Assembly: GCA_011389655.1 (NCBI GenBank)
Contig: JAABTX010000003.1
Coordinates: 39,412-103,411, forward strand
Origin: Thioalkalivibrio sp.
Lineage (GTDB): Bacteria > Pseudomonadota > Gammaproteobacteria > Ectothiorhodospirales > Ectothiorhodospiraceae
Reading direction: 5' to 3'
Length of the DNA stretch: 64,000 nt
Of this stretch, positions 50,398-60,479 are shown in pieces (the first letter of the stretch is position 1; every line of letters starts with the position of its first letter). The position numbers and the translations under genes were made by a program. Below the pieces are notes generated by a model that searched no databases, was not told the origin of the DNA, and was given only the letters and a program-made list of their open reading frames with translations.

Positions 50398-50474
50398 TGC
50401 CCCCGCGGGCCCGCGGCCAGCCTGCATGGCACGCAACCCCCGACGATGAACGTTCCCTCTCCCGCCTGCGGGCC

Positions 50475-52844
50475 CTATCGGCCGCGCTTGCGCCGGGCGG
50501 CGTTACGCGCCTCGGCGAACAGCGCGGCCATGCCGCCGCTCGGAGGCGTTTCCGGTTTCGGCTGGCCGGCGCGCCGGCCGGAGTCCCGGACCCGGTCCTT
50601 GCGCGGGGCATCGGGGCGCTGGCCGTCCCGGTTGCCCGCGCCGCGCCCCACTCCGGCCGCGGCAGACTCGTCCAGACGCCGGGTCAGCGCGATACGCTTG
50701 CGCGCGAGGTCGACCTCCAGCACCTTCACCCTCACGATGTCACCGGGCGATACCACTTCGTGGGGATCCCTCACGAAGCGATCGGCGAGCGCGGAGATGT
50801 GGACCAGCCCGTCCTGGTGCACCCCAACGTCGACGAAGGCGCCAAAGTTGGTGACATTGGTCACCGTGCCCTCGAGGATCATCCCCGGCTTCAGGTCCTT
50901 CAGCTCCTCCACCCCCTCGCGGAACTCGGCCGCGCGGAACTCGGGCCGCGGGTCGCGCCCCGGCTTTTCCAGCTCGCCGAGGATGTCCTTCACGGTGGGC
51001 AGGCCGAAGCGCTCGCAGGTGTAGTCGGAAGGATTCAGCCGGCGCATGAAGTCGGCGTCGCCGATCAGGTCCTCGATCCTGCGGCCATGCCTCGCGGCGA
51101 TGCGCTCGGCGACGCCGTAGGCCTCCGGGTGCACCGCGGAGCCGTCCAGCGGGTGCTGTCCGCGCATGATGCGCAGGAAGCCCGCGGCCTGTTCGAAGGT
51201 CTTCTCCCCCAGCCGCGGCACCTTCAGCAGTGCCTTCCGGCTGCCGAAGGCCCCGTGCTCCTCCCGGTACGCGACGATGTTGTTCGCGAGAGCCCCGTTC
51301 AGGCCCGCGATGCGGGCGAGCAGCGGCGCGGACGCTGTGTTCACGTCGACCCCGACCGCGTTCACGCAATCCTCGACAACCGCGTCCAGGCTGCGCGCGA
51401 GCTGTACCTGGCTGACGTCGTGCTGGTACTGGCCGACCCCGATGGAACCCGGGTCGATCTTCACCAGCTCCGCGAGCGGGTCCTGCAGCCGGCGCGCGAT
51501 CGACACCGCGCCGCGATAGGACACGTCCAGCTCGGAAAACTCCCGGGCCGCGAGTTCGGAGGCCGAGTACACCGAGGCCCCGGACTCGTTGACCATGACC
51601 TTCTGCATGCGCAGCGCGGGCAGCTTGCGCAGCAGCTCGCCGACGAGACGATCAGTCTCGCGGCTGGCGGTACCGTTGCCGATGGCGATCAGCTCCACGC
51701 CATGCTGCTGACAGAGCCTGCCGAGTTCGGCCAGCGACGCATCCCAGCGCTTCTGCGGGGCGTGCGGGAAGACCGTGGCGTGCGCCAGCAGCTTGCCGGT
51801 GTGGTCGACCACCGCGGCCTTCACCCCGGTACGCAGACCCGGGTCCAGGCCCATCGTGGCCCGCATGCCGGCGGGCGGGGCCATCAGCAGCGCCTTCAGG
51901 TTGCGTGCGAACACTGCAATGGCATCGGCCTCGGCCAGCTCGCGCAGACGCCCGAGCAGTTCGTTCTCCATGTGCACCGCGAGCTTTACCCGCCAGGTCC
52001 AGCGCACGGTCTCCTGCAGCCAGTCGTCCGCGGCGCGGCGCTGGTGGGACCAGCGGATGCAATTGGCGATCATCGCCTCGCATGGGTGCGGCCGGGCGTT
52101 CTCGAGTTCGTCGGGCAGTGCCATCGTGACGCGCAGCACCCCTTCCTTGCGGCCGCGGAACAGCGCCAGCGCCCGGTGCGACGGGGTCCTTGCCAACGGC
52201 TCGGCGTGGTCGAAGTAGTCGCGGAACTTGCTGGCCTCCTCCGCCTTGGCCTCGCCCACCCGGGAGCGGATCACCGCATGCTCCCAGAGCCAGGTGCGCA
52301 GACGCGTAAGCAGGTCGGCATCCTCTGCGAAGCCTTCCATCAGAATCTGCTTCGCGCCGTCCAGCGCGTCGCTTGTCGACCCGATCTTGTGCTCGGGGTT
52401 CAGGTAGTGCTGCGCAGTGGCCTGCGGGTCCAGCGTCGGATCGGCCAGCAGGGCCTCGGCCAGCGGCTCCAGCCCGGCTTCGCGGGCGATCTGCGCCTTG
52501 GTGCGCCGCTTCGGCCTGTAGGGCAGGTACAGGTCCTCGAGCCGGGTCTTGCTGTCGGCGGCGAGGATCTCGGTCTCCAGTTGCGGGGTCAGTTTCTCCT
52601 GATCGGCGATGCTCTTCAGAATGGCCGCGCGGCGTTCCTCGAGCTCGCGCAGATAGCGCAGGCGTTCATCCAGCGTCCGCAACTGGGTGTCGTCCAGCCC
52701 GCCGGTGACCTCCTTGCGGTAGCGGGCGATGAACGGCACCGTCGCCCCCTCGTCGAGCAGTGCCACCGCAGCGCGCACCTGTGCCTCCCGGCACTGAACT
52801 TCCCCGGCGATGATGACTTCGATACTCGGGCGCGGGTTCGGCAT
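50475..52844 (-). CDS. tex: Tex-family RNA-binding transcription accessory protein
   Basis: A 789-residue multidomain protein. Order: Tex N-terminal helical domain with [16 protein letters not shown], a YqgF-like RNase H domain ([15 protein letters not shown] at about 330-345), two HhH repeats (about 500-560) with [16 protein letters not shown], and an S1 RNA-binding domain at about 650-720 ([17 protein letters not shown]). The Gly/Arg/Pro-rich tail is typical. Tex is conserved and affects toxin gene expression and radiation tolerance in some bacteria. ATG 52844 follows GGAGGA; a longer open frame upstream lacks homology and runs into the repeat. Confidence 0.95.
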   Translation of the reverse strand: MPNPRPSIEVIIAGEVQCREAQVRAAVALLDEGATVPFIARYRKEVTGGLDDTQLRTLDERLRYLRELEERRAAILKSIADQEKLTPQLETEILAADSKTRLEDLYLPYRPKRRTKAQIAREAGLEPLAEALLADPTLDPQATAQHYLNPEHKIGSTSDALDGAKQILMEGFAEDADLLTRLRTWLWEHAVIRSRVGEAKAEEASKFRDYFDHAEPLARTPSHRALALFRGRKEGVLRVTMALPDELENARPHPCEAMIANCIRWSHQRRAADDWLQETVRWTWRVKLAVHMENELLGRLRELAEADAIAVFARNLKALLMAPPAGMRATMGLDPGLRTGVKAAVVDHTGKLLAHATVFPHAPQKRWDASLAELGRLCQQHGVELIAIGNGTASRETDRLVGELLRKLPALRMQKVMVNESGASVYSASELAAREFSELDVSYRGAVSIARRLQDPLAELVKIDPGSIGVGQYQHDVSQVQLARSLDAVVEDCVNAVGVDVNTASAPLLARIAGLNGALANNIVAYREEHGAFGSRKALLKVPRLGEKTFEQAAGFLRIMRGQHPLDGSAVHPEAYGVAERIAARHGRRIEDLIGDADFMRRLNPSDYTCERFGLPTVKDILGELEKPGRDPRPEFRAAEFREGVEELKDLKPGMILEGTVTNVTNFGAFVDVGVHQDGLVHISALADRFVRDPHEVVSPGDIVRVKVLEVDLARKRIALTRRLDESAAAGVGRGAGNRDGQRPDAPRKDRVRDSGRRAGQPKPETPPSGGMAALFAEARNAARRKRGR

Positions 52845-52922
52845 GGCAGATCGGTCCTCCGGAAGGATGCGCAACGCGCCCGGCATCATAGGCAAACCCC
52901 GCCTCCATGCCCACCCACTCCC

Positions 52923-53165
52923 GGGTCGGACCAACGCAACCCACTGGATCCAATAGGAATAAAGGTCGTTTCTACCCCCGATTCCGGCCTTGAACGGCCA
53001 TTTTTGGCCCCAAAAACGCGACGCCAGGACACATGCGGCTGCCTTCCGATCCGCCGGCATCCCGGGCGGTGATTTTGCCCCCGAAATGGGGCCTACACGA
53101 CCGAATAACGCGTCAGATTCCTAGAAATTCCCTTTAAAAACCGTTTCTTACGCTGGTCCGACCCC
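52923..53165. mobile_element. Inverted-repeat element copy A (243 bp)
   Basis: It begins GGGTCGGACCAACGCAA (52923-52939) and ends TTACGCTGGTCCGACCCC (53148-53165), an inverted copy with two mismatches. No coding potential is seen. The interior shares the segment CCTTGAACGGCCATTTTTGG with copy C and also TTTTGCCCCCGAAATGGGGCC. It sits between the small gene at 53176 and tex, both on the minus strand. This looks like a nonautonomous MITE- or REP-like element; no transposase is nearby. Confidence 0.65.
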
Positions 53166-53175
53166 GTGGCGGTGG

Positions 53176-53397
53176 TTAGCGGGATATCTCGGCGTCGCGG
53201 TAGTGCATATCGACCCAGCACTGGGGCAAGGACTCGCCGGAGGGGAAGATGACGTTCTCCTTCGCGAAGGGCTCGGGATCGGGGAGATCCTCGCCCCAGT
53301 TGTAACGTCCCTCGAAGTGGGTCTCGGATGGATCGAACAGGGCCGACGCGTCCAGGACCTCGACCAGATGACCATTGGTGCTGTCTTTCAGGAACAT
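53176..53397 (-). CDS. Conserved small protein, unknown function
   Basis: A 73-residue protein with AGGAGG six bases before ATG 53397. It opens MFLKDSTNGHLVEVLDASAL and has the segment FPSGESLPQCWVDMHYR near its C-terminus. Sequences of this pattern recur as uncharacterised or misnamed 'acetyltransferase' proteins in gammaproteobacteria. It is too small for an acetyltransferase and has no signal peptide or membrane helix. The strong ribosome-binding site shows it is real. The repeat copy A begins 11 bases beyond its stop. Confidence 0.65.
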   Translation of the reverse strand: MFLKDSTNGHLVEVLDASALFDPSETHFEGRYNWGEDLPDPEPFAKENVIFPSGESLPQCWVDMHYRDAEISR

Positions 53398-53681
53398 CGC
53401 TGACCTCCTTTTTCCCGGTATCACTGGAGTATGCCTGGGGCGGACATGATTGCAAGGACGCGTGCGAGGCCCGTGCGGACACCGTGGATATCGGCGGGAG
53501 CGCGGTTACTGCGCAGTCCGTGGCGAGGCGATCTCGACCCGTCGCTGCGGCACTCGCCCGAGACAGCGGAATCCGGCCCTTGCCGAGGAAGGCCGCATGG
53601 CCCACTGGAAAGCGCGCCTGGCCCTGGGGTCACGTATCCTGTCGGTTACGAAGCGTGCCGCCGGTTTGACCGCGGAAGAAG

Positions 53682-54578
53682 ATGATGCGCAAGGTCCGCA
53701 CGGGTCCAATCTGGCTTTTGGCGATGCTGCCCCCGCTATTCTGGGCGGGCAACTTCGTGCTGGCCCGGGCGCTGCACGCCGACATTCCGCCGATTGCACT
53801 GTCGTTCTGGCGCTGGACACTAGCGCTGATCATCCTCCTGCCCTTTGTCGCGGCCGGCCTCTGGCGGCAGCGCGCCCTGATCCGTCGCCATTGGGCCCTG
53901 CTCACGCTGTTCGCGATCCTCGGCATCACCAATTACAACACCTTCGCGTATCTGGGCCTGCAGCATACGACCGCCATGAACGGCGTCCTGCTGTCTTCGG
54001 TCACGCCGATGGTCATCCTCGGGCTGTCATTTCTGATCTTCCACGTCACCTTACGCGGCGCCCAGGTCGCCGGCATTCTGCTCTCGATGGCTGGCGTTGC
54101 GATCATCGCCACCAAGGGTCAGCCGCAGATCCTCGCCAGCTGGGACTTCAATCGCGGCGACCTCTGGATCCTGGCCGCGAGCCTGGACTGGGCGCTGTAT
54201 TCGGTATTCCTGCGCTGGCGGCCACGGGACATGGAACCGATCACATTCCTCGGCGCGATCGTTGCCATCGGCCTGCCCCCACTGGCCGTCCTTTACGCGT
54301 GGGAACTGAGCACGGGGCAGGGTTTCGCGATCAGCGCAGTCAACCTGGGCGCGATCGGCTACGTGGCGCTGTTTCCGTCGGTGCTGGCCTATTTCTTCTG
54401 GAATCGAGCCGTCGCCGAGATGGGGCCGAACCGTACCGGGCAGTACATGCACCTGATGCCGATCTTCGGCGCGGCCCTGGCCATCCTGCTGCTCGGGGAA
54501 CGGCTGCAGACCTTCCACGGGGCCGGCGCGCTGCTGATCGCCGCCGGCATCGTGCTGGCAGCCCGGGCCGCAAGGTGA
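53682..54578 (+). CDS. EamA-family (DMT) transporter
   Basis: A 298-residue inner-membrane permease with ten predicted helices in two EamA halves (about 8-140 and 155-295). Characteristic stretches are PPLFWAGNFVLARAL in helix 1, MNGVLLSSVTPMVILGLSFL, and the C-terminal FGAALAILLLGERL. Members export amino acids, metabolites or nucleotides, or import other compounds; the substrate cannot be assigned. GGAAGAAG precedes the tandem ATG at 53682/53685. Confidence 0.88.
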   Translation: MMRKVRTGPIWLLAMLPPLFWAGNFVLARALHADIPPIALSFWRWTLALIILLPFVAAGLWRQRALIRRHWALLTLFAILGITNYNTFAYLGLQHTTAMNGVLLSSVTPMVILGLSFLIFHVTLRGAQVAGILLSMAGVAIIATKGQPQILASWDFNRGDLWILAASLDWALYSVFLRWRPRDMEPITFLGAIVAIGLPPLAVLYAWELSTGQGFAISAVNLGAIGYVALFPSVLAYFFWNRAVAEMGPNRTGQYMHLMPIFGAALAILLLGERLQTFHGAGALLIAAGIVLAARAAR

Positions 54579-54599
54579 CGGGGGGACCGGCAGGCAGCC

Positions 54600-54712
54600 G
54601 GGCGTGGCCTGGACCGTTCATTTTGAGCCCGAAAACACCCCTCCAGGATCCGAAATCCGCCCTTTTTCACCGCGTTTTCACTACAAAACAGCAGCTTGCG
54701 TTGGTCCGACCC
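54600..54712. mobile_element. Inverted-repeat element copy B, truncated
   Basis: Its right end TTGCGTTGGTCCGACCC (54696-54712) equals that of copy C. The interior GGCCTGGACCGTTCATTTTGAGCCCGAAAAC resembles the inner part of copy C, but I find no left GGGTCGGACC end. It is a shortened copy between the EamA gene and the small secreted-protein gene, possibly carrying part of the latter's leader. Confidence 0.5.
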
Positions 54713-54764
54713 GGGGGATGTGCACTAGAATCGGGGGCGAGAACATAATGAAGGAGGATGGATC

Positions 54765-55064
54765 ATGAGGCTGGATGGGTGGATCCCTGCAGTGTTCTTC
54801 GTCGCGCTGTTCGCGCTGCCGTTGGCAACATCCGGTGCGGAGTCCGGGGCACAGGCGTCCGCGGCCAGTCAGGTCACGGACACTTCGGAAATCCGTGCAT
54901 TCGTCCGGTCGCGGCCAACACCGGAGGAATTCCGGGAGGCCTATCCCGAAGTGTGGCTGATCCTGCCCGGCGACATCGTGAGCCGCGAGGTCTGCTCCGA
55001 GTACTACCGCTTCGTGGCCGAGCTCGACCCCGACGGCAGGATCAGGGGCGGGCATCTGGAGTAG
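54765..55064 (+). CDS. Small secreted protein, unknown
   Basis: A 99-residue protein with a Sec signal peptide (about 1-25, ending LATSGA) and a short polar mature part: VRSRPTPEEFREAYPEVWLI and REVCSEYYRFVAELDPDGRI. AAGGAGG lies seven bases before ATG 54765. The single Cys (C75) and the absence of metal motifs give no functional clue. I recognise no named family. The gene is convergent with sthA, and copy B of the repeat lies just upstream. Confidence 0.65.
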   Translation: MRLDGWIPAVFFVALFALPLATSGAESGAQASAASQVTDTSEIRAFVRSRPTPEEFREAYPEVWLILPGDIVSREVCSEYYRFVAELDPDGRIRGGHLE

Positions 55065-55122
55065 CAACAGACCCCTCCCACCACGAACTCAGGGCCCGAT
55101 GATTGCGCGCGAGACCGGGGGA

Positions 55123-56517
55123 TCAGAACAGCCGGTTGAGGCCGTTGAGTGCGGCGATACGATAGGCTTCGGCCATCGTCGGATAGTTGAAGGTGGTCTC
55201 CACAAAATACTCGATGGTGTTTGCCTCGCCCGGCTGGGCCATGATCGCCTGGCCGATGTGGATGATCTCCGAGGCCTGTTCGCCGAAGCAGTGAATGCCG
55301 AGAATCTCCCGCGTCTCGCGGTGAAACAGCAGCTTCAGCACGCCTACCGTGTGCCGGGTGATCTGCGCTCGCGCGATGTTCTTGAAGTTCGCCTGGCCGA
55401 CCTCGTAGGGAACCTTCCGCTCAGTCAATTCGCGCTCCGTGCGCCCGATCGAGCTGATCTCGGGGCTCGTATAGATGCCGGTGGGTATGTCATCCACCAG
55501 GCGCCAGTCGGTCTCTCCGTCCGCGATCAGGGTGCCCACGAATCGGCCCTGATCGTAGCTCGCGCTGGCCAGCGCCGGTGACCCGATCACGTCCCCCGCC
55601 GCGTAGATGTGGGGCACGGAGCTCTGGAAACGCTCGTTCACCTCCACCTGGCCGCGGTGATTCACCTGCACACCGATCTCCTCCAGCCCCATGTTCCTGG
55701 TGTTGCCGGCGCGGCCGTTGGCCCAGAGCAGCACGTCGCTGCGGAACTTCTTGCCCGATTGGCAGTGCAGGATCACGCCGTCATCGCGCGCCTCGACGCG
55801 TTCGTATTCCTCGTTGTTGCGGATCACCGTGCCCTGGTTGCGCAGGTGGTAACCCAGTGCGTCCGTGATTTCATCGTCGAGGAACGACAGCAGCCGGTCG
55901 CGGGTATTGACCAGGTTGGTCTTGATCGCCAGGTTGCAGAAGATCGACGCGTATTCGCACCCGACCACCCCTGCTCCGTAGATCGTGATCGCGCTCGGCG
56001 ACGAGGTAAGACGCAGGATCGAATCGCTGTCGTGGATGCGCGGGTGAGAGAAATCGATGTCGTCGGGGCGATAGGGCCGGGAACCAGTGGCCAGCACGAA
56101 GGAATCGGCCGTGTAGGTGCGCGTGGCCTCGCCTTCGGTCACCGCCAGCGTGTGGACATCCATGAAGCGTGCCCACCCATGCAGGACGGGCACGCGATTG
56201 CGGGTGTAGTGACGGTTGCGGGTGCGCACCTGTTCCCCGATCACATCCGTGGCCGAGGTGAGGAGTTCCGAATAGTCCACCTGCGCGGCGCCCATCAGGC
56301 GCCGGAGTACCGGATCCCGCCGGGTGTCCGCCACCATCTGAATCGCCTGGCGCAGAGCCTTCGACGGAATCGTGCCCCAGTGCGTGCAACCACCGCCGAC
56401 GCTCCGATGCGCCTCGACCAGGGCAACACGCCGACCGGACTTCACGAGCTTCATTGCCGCACCCTCGCCGGCCGGCCCGCTACCGATCACGATCGCATCG
56501 AAGTGCTCGTGTGTCAT
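55123..56517 (-). CDS. sthA: Soluble pyridine nucleotide transhydrogenase
   Basis: A 464-residue FAD enzyme that interconverts NADH and NADPH. It has the FAD motif [24 protein letters not shown] in place of the redox Cys pair of other family members, the NAD motif [13 protein letters not shown] and the C-terminal [20 protein letters not shown]. The missing second Cys is typical of SthA. ATG 56517 was chosen over a start 63 bases upstream because homology begins at [10 protein letters not shown]. It may balance NADPH with the NADH-type reductase at 45.3 kb. Confidence 0.95.
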   Translation of the reverse strand: MTHEHFDAIVIGSGPAGEGAAMKLVKSGRRVALVEAHRSVGGGCTHWGTIPSKALRQAIQMVADTRRDPVLRRLMGAAQVDYSELLTSATDVIGEQVRTRNRHYTRNRVPVLHGWARFMDVHTLAVTEGEATRTYTADSFVLATGSRPYRPDDIDFSHPRIHDSDSILRLTSSPSAITIYGAGVVGCEYASIFCNLAIKTNLVNTRDRLLSFLDDEITDALGYHLRNQGTVIRNNEEYERVEARDDGVILHCQSGKKFRSDVLLWANGRAGNTRNMGLEEIGVQVNHRGQVEVNERFQSSVPHIYAAGDVIGSPALASASYDQGRFVGTLIADGETDWRLVDDIPTGIYTSPEISSIGRTERELTERKVPYEVGQANFKNIARAQITRHTVGVLKLLFHRETREILGIHCFGEQASEIIHIGQAIMAQPGEANTIEYFVETTFNYPTMAEAYRIAALNGLNRLF

Positions 56518-56652
56518 TGCCTCTGCGCTCCTGCCTTGGTGCCTCAAAGCATAACTGCATTCAGCCTTGCGATGACGCAACGCCTGATGCCTTGCGTGGT
56601 ACCGCTGAGATGCCGGGAGATGCGGCCCCGCCCAAGGAAGTGCTGATCAAGC

Positions 56653-56743
56653 CGTCATCGCGAGGAGCGCAGCGACGCGGCGATCCATAAGCGGCTGATC
56701 CGGCGAACCCCGCCTGGATTGCCGCGCTGCGCTCGCAATGACG
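56653..56743. repeat. CGTCATCGCGAGGAGCGCAGCGACG-type palindromic repeat
   Basis: CGTCATCGCGAGGAGCGCAGCG... (56653-56687) and TGGATTGCCGCGCTGCGCTCG...AATGACG (56715-56743) are inverse of one another apart from a few mismatches. This 'GTCATTGCGAGGAGCGC...GCGCTCGCAATGAC' form is a dispersed palindrome of proteobacteria. A worn relative is at 63646-63750. The rest of 56518-57089 holds no gene: open frames run in phase into the transglycosylase gene but show no signal. Confidence 0.7.
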
Positions 56744-57089
56744 AATCCGTTTTTTCAGCGCTTCCCCAAGGGTCATGGTGATGATCGCCATTCCCGACCA
56801 TGAAAGAAGGCCGCAGGATGAACGAAACGGCGTGCGCCCACCACAGACCGAGACGGCCGGGTTCGCGGACCCGCCGCACCTGCCCCCTGCGCCGAAGGGC
56901 GGCTCGCGACGGGAGTGGCGGGGACGTTCACGCCAGGAAAGCAGCCGGCACACCGAGGCGGGCAGGCCAGCGACGCATGCGCCCCCGAAAACCCGGCGGC
57001 GACGCGCAGTTCCCACTGTTTTATGCTCCCCTCACGACCAGCTGCACTGCGCAGCTTCACGAATGCCGCGTCAACCGGAGATCCTGGCG

Positions 57090-58277
57090 ATGAAAAAGCA
57101 CTTGCTGGCGGCGACCCTGACCATCACCCTCCTGCCCATCCCGGCCTCCGCCACGGTGGATTTCGACAACTGTCTCGATGGCATCCGGGACCGGGCCCTC
57201 GAAGAAGGGGTGAGCCCCGGGACAGCGGATCGTGTGCTGGCGAGGGTGGAATTCCTGGACCGCGTGATCGAGCTGGACCGGCGTCAGCCGGAGTTCACCA
57301 CGCCGTTCACCGATTACCTGGAGCGCAGCGTCACCAAGCAGCGTGTCGAACGGGGCCGGGAACTGCTGCGGACCCATCGGGCGCTGCTGCAGCGCGTGCA
57401 ACGGCGGACCGGCGTTCCGTCCGCCTATCTGCTCGCCTTCTGGGGGCTCGAGACGAACTACGGCAGCTACTTCGGCGGCACCTTCGTGCCCAGCGCACTG
57501 GCCACGCTGGCCTGCGACCCGCGCCGCTCGGAATTCTTCACGGATGAGCTGATTGCCGCGCTGCGCATCGTGCAGGACGACGCGCTTCCGCTGGACAGCA
57601 TGCAGGGTTCCTGGGCCGGCGCGATGGGACACGTTCAGTTCATGCCCTCGGTGTTCCTGCGTCACGCGGTCGACGCCGACGGCGATGGCCGCCGGGATCT
57701 CTGGAACAGCATCCCGGACGCGATGCTGTCCGCGGCCAGCTTCCTGAAGGAACTCGGCTGGGAGACCGGATATCGCTGGGGGCGCGAGGTCCTTCTGCCC
57801 AGGGATCTCGACTTCGCGGTGGCGGAGCCATCGCAGCGCCGCCCGCTGGCGGACTGGCGCCGCCTCGGCGTGACCGACGTGGCCGGCCAACCGGTCGCGG
57901 ATCTAGAGCTGCCGGCCACACTGCTCCTGCCAGCCGGACACCGGGGCCCCGCGTTCCTGGTCTATCCCAACTTCGACGTGATCCTCGGCTGGAACCGTTC
58001 GGAATACTATGCATTGGCGGTGGGGCACCTCGCGGACCGGATCGGGGGCGCGGGGCCGCTGCACACCCCGTTGCCATCGGACGCCCCCCGCCTGTCCCGC
58101 GACGAGGTGATGCAGCTGCAGGCCGCACTCAACGCCAGGGGCTTCGACAGCGGTGAGGTGGACGGCATCCTCGGCCCGGCGACACGCGACGCGATCCGCG
58201 GCTATCAGCTATCGCGAGGCCTGATCCCGGACGGCTTCCCGGACCGGACCCTGCTCGCGCGACTCGACATCCGATGA
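57090..58277 (+). CDS. MltB-family lytic murein transglycosylase with peptidoglycan-binding domain
   Basis: A 395-residue exported enzyme that cleaves glycan strands to 1,6-anhydro ends. A signal peptide (about 1-21) is followed by the SLT_2 domain. The catalytic Glu is E121 in FWGLETNYGSYFGG, with MGHVQFMPSVF nearby. A C-terminal PG_binding_1 domain (about 335-393) has LQAALNARGFDSGEVDGILGP. The signal lacks a lipobox, so the protein should be periplasmic. ATG 57090 has GGAG nine bases upstream. Confidence 0.92.
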   Translation: MKKHLLAATLTITLLPIPASATVDFDNCLDGIRDRALEEGVSPGTADRVLARVEFLDRVIELDRRQPEFTTPFTDYLERSVTKQRVERGRELLRTHRALLQRVQRRTGVPSAYLLAFWGLETNYGSYFGGTFVPSALATLACDPRRSEFFTDELIAALRIVQDDALPLDSMQGSWAGAMGHVQFMPSVFLRHAVDADGDGRRDLWNSIPDAMLSAASFLKELGWETGYRWGREVLLPRDLDFAVAEPSQRRPLADWRRLGVTDVAGQPVADLELPATLLLPAGHRGPAFLVYPNFDVILGWNRSEYYALAVGHLADRIGGAGPLHTPLPSDAPRLSRDEVMQLQAALNARGFDSGEVDGILGPATRDAIRGYQLSRGLIPDGFPDRTLLARLDIR

Positions 58278-58297
58278 CCCGTCAACTATCCCTTTTC

Positions 58298-58552
58298 GGG
58301 GGTCGGACCAACGCAAATAATTGTTCCAAAAGGGTTTAATGTCCATTTTGACCCAGATACAGGCCTTGGAGGGCCATTTTCGGCCCCAAAAACCACCCTC
58401 CAGAACAAGACCCCGGTAATCGCCTGGGGCCGGCCAATACCGTTCCTGAAGCCCCGTTTCTGGCCCCGAAATGGCCCCTCCAAGGGCAAAAATCACCCCA
58501 TTTTCAGGCCGATCTCCATTTGATTTCAATGCCTTGCGTTGGTCCGACCCCC
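58298..58552. mobile_element. Inverted-repeat element copy C (about 255 bp), most complete
   Basis: GGGGGTCGGACCAACGCAA (58298-58316) and TTGCGTTGGTCCGACCCCC (58534-58552) are perfect 19-bp inverted repeats. Inside, GGCCATTTTCGGCCCC (58372-58387) and GGCCCCGAAATGGCC (58462-58476) are nearly inverse, so the whole can fold into a long stem. No ORF is evident. It lies between the MltB-like gene and a small gene on the same strand. No direct target-site repeat is visible. Confidence 0.7.
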
Positions 58553-58709
58553 ATGGATGGAAAACGGTCTAGACTCAGGAACAGACCGGGGAATCAGGGC
58601 ACACCCTGGGTGTGCAGAAAAGCCCGGGATCGGGTGGCGGGATGTCCGTTCCAGCCCGATTCACGGCTAACACAATGACGCAAGCCCGGCCATTGAAGGA
58701 GGAAGCACG

Positions 58710-58943
58710 ATGAACAACGGTATCGTGGACGTGACCGTTCACATCGACGAGGCCCTGGATTCGATGTTGCGGGGTGAGCTTGCCGACAAGCTGCGAACGA
58801 TCAGCGGGATCAGCAACACCTCGATCCTGGACCACACACCCCACCTGATGGTGGTTCAGTTCGATCCCGAGAGAATCGGTACCCGCCAGATCCTTGATGC
58901 GGTCACGAGTACCGGCGTGCGCGCCGAGCTGATCGGGCTCTGA
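58710..58943 (+). CDS. Small HMA-like fold protein without metal-binding Cys pair
   Basis: A 77-residue protein with an AAGGAGGAAG ribosome-binding site. The pattern VDVTVHIDE, a helix, MVVQFDPERI and a second helix with DAVTSTGVRAEL suggests the beta-alpha-beta-beta-alpha-beta fold of heavy-metal-associated domains. The CXXC of copper chaperones is missing and the protein contains no Cys at all. It may bind no metal, or bind a ligand differently. No neighbour gives a clue. The gene is single. Confidence 0.6.
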   Translation: MNNGIVDVTVHIDEALDSMLRGELADKLRTISGISNTSILDHTPHLMVVQFDPERIGTRQILDAVTSTGVRAELIGL

Positions 58944-59019
58944 TGGCGGCTGCGGGACGCGCGCCCGCGCTCGCTCCATCCGGCAGGACACTGACCCACG
59001 GGCCGCCGGTCCGGCCCGG

Positions 59020-59042
59020 CACCCGGGCCGCGAGCCCGGGTG
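59020..59042. terminator. Hairpin between convergent genes
   Basis: CACCCGGGC (59020-59028) pairs with GCCCGGGTG (59034-59042) around a 5-base loop between the HMA-like gene and the symporter gene, which converge. It can serve both directions; no T-run is seen. Confidence 0.55.
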
Positions 59043-59063
59043 AGGCCACCGCAGACATGCGGT

Positions 59064-60479
59064 TCAGGATACGTGCGGCGGTCCCGGCGGGGGACCACCC
59101 TTGTCCTTGTCCTCGCGGGCCGCCTCCTCGCGCTGTTCCTTGATGTACTGGACCTTTTCCTTCACCAGCACGCCCGCGAGGAGGACCAGCGCGATCAGGT
59201 TGGGGGCGGCCATCAGCCCGTTCAGCGTGTCCGCGACGTCCCAGATCGTGGTCAGGCCACCGATTGCACCCAGGAACAGGAATGCGATGAAGATGATCCG
59301 GTACGGCTTCACCACCTTCGGACCAAAGGCGTACTCCCAACTCTTCTCGCCGTAGAAGTTCCACGTAAGCATGGTGCTGTAAGAGAAGAGCACGATCGCA
59401 ATCACAACGATCCAGCCACCGAGGCCAGGCAGCCCCGCGGTGAAGGCACTGGTGGTCAGCTCCGCACCGGTCTGTCCGGTCTCGATCACGCCGGTCACCA
59501 GGATCACCAGCGCGGTCAGCGTGCACACCACCAGTGTGTCGATGAATACCTCCCACATGCCCCACAGGCCCTGCGCATAGGGCTTGCTGCGCGCCTGGGC
59601 GTGAACGATCGAGGCCGAACCCAGGCCTGCCTCGTTGGAGAAGATCCCGCGTGCGAACCCGTAGCGTACGGCCATCGCGACCGTCGCGCCGGCAAAGCCG
59701 CCGATCGCGGAGGTCGGCGTGAAGGCACCCGCAAAGATCATCCCGAAGGCCGCCGGGATCTGGGAGTAGAAGCTCACCAGCACGCCGACCGCACCGATCA
59801 CGTAGATCAGCGCCATCGTCGGGACGATCTTCTCCGCGGTCACCGCGATGCGCTTGATTCCCCCGAGCGTCACGACCCCGACCAGGATCATCACCAGGAC
59901 CCCGGTGAACCAGGGCGGCACGCCCATGCTGGACTCGAGCGCATGGGCCATGGTGTTCGCCTGCACCATGTTGCCGATGCCGAAGGCGGCAAGGCCCGCG
60001 AGGAATGCGTAGAGCAGCGCCAGCCATTTCCAGCGCTTGCCGAGACCCTTCTCGATGTAGAAGAAGACGCCTCCCGACACCCGGCCCTCGTCATCCACTT
60101 CCCGGTACTTCACCCCGAGAGTGGCCTCCGCGAGCTTGGTCGCCATGCCGACCAGCGCAACCACCCACATCCAGAACACAGCCCCGGGACCGCCGAGGGC
60201 GATGGCCGTCGCGACCCCGGCGATGTTGCCGACACCGATGGTCGCGGCCATCGCGGAGGTGACCGCCTGGAAGGAGGTGATCGCGCCCTCCTCGTGGACA
60301 TTTTTCGGCTTCAGCAGGCTGCCGAAGGTACGCCGCCAGGCAAAGCGAAGGTGCGTGAACTGGAAGAACCCGAGCCGGACGGTGAGGTAGAGACCCGTGC
60401 CCACCAGCAGGATCATGAATGGTGGCCCCCAGACGATGCTGTTGAGCCAGTCGTTGAACACCATGAGTCCGTGGACCAT
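59064..60479 (-). CDS. Alanine/glycine:cation symporter (AGCS family)
   Basis: A 471-residue membrane protein with about eleven helices. Family motifs GNIAGVATAIALGGPGAVFWMW (near residue 85) and SNEAGLGSASIVHAQA are present. These transporters take up alanine or glycine with Na+. ATG 60479 has AAGGGGGG upstream; ATG 60464 is an alternative. The C-terminus is polar and Gly/Pro-rich. Using Na+ would suit a saline habitat, which is only inference. The gene is transcribed alone. Confidence 0.92.
   Translation of the reverse strand: MVHGLMVFNDWLNSIVWGPPFMILLVGTGLYLTVRLGFFQFTHLRFAWRRTFGSLLKPKNVHEEGAITSFQAVTSAMAATIGVGNIAGVATAIALGGPGAVFWMWVVALVGMATKLAEATLGVKYREVDDEGRVSGGVFFYIEKGLGKRWKWLALLYAFLAGLAAFGIGNMVQANTMAHALESSMGVPPWFTGVLVMILVGVVTLGGIKRIAVTAEKIVPTMALIYVIGAVGVLVSFYSQIPAAFGMIFAGAFTPTSAIGGFAGATVAMAVRYGFARGIFSNEAGLGSASIVHAQARSKPYAQGLWGMWEVFIDTLVVCTLTALVILVTGVIETGQTGAELTTSAFTAGLPGLGGWIVVIAIVLFSYSTMLTWNFYGEKSWEYAFGPKVVKPYRIIFIAFLFLGAIGGLTTIWDVADTLNGLMAAPNLIALVLLAGVLVKEKVQYIKEQREEAAREDKDKGGPPPGPPHVS

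Noticed and set aside
50403..50416. CCGCGGGCCCGCGG palindrome between envZ and tex
   Set aside because: It is a perfect palindrome with no loop, so it would not make a stable RNA hairpin. No terminator is claimed.
56775..57089. N-terminal extension of the MltB-like protein
   Set aside because: It has no signal peptide character, whereas the ATG at 57090 with GGAG begins a typical one.
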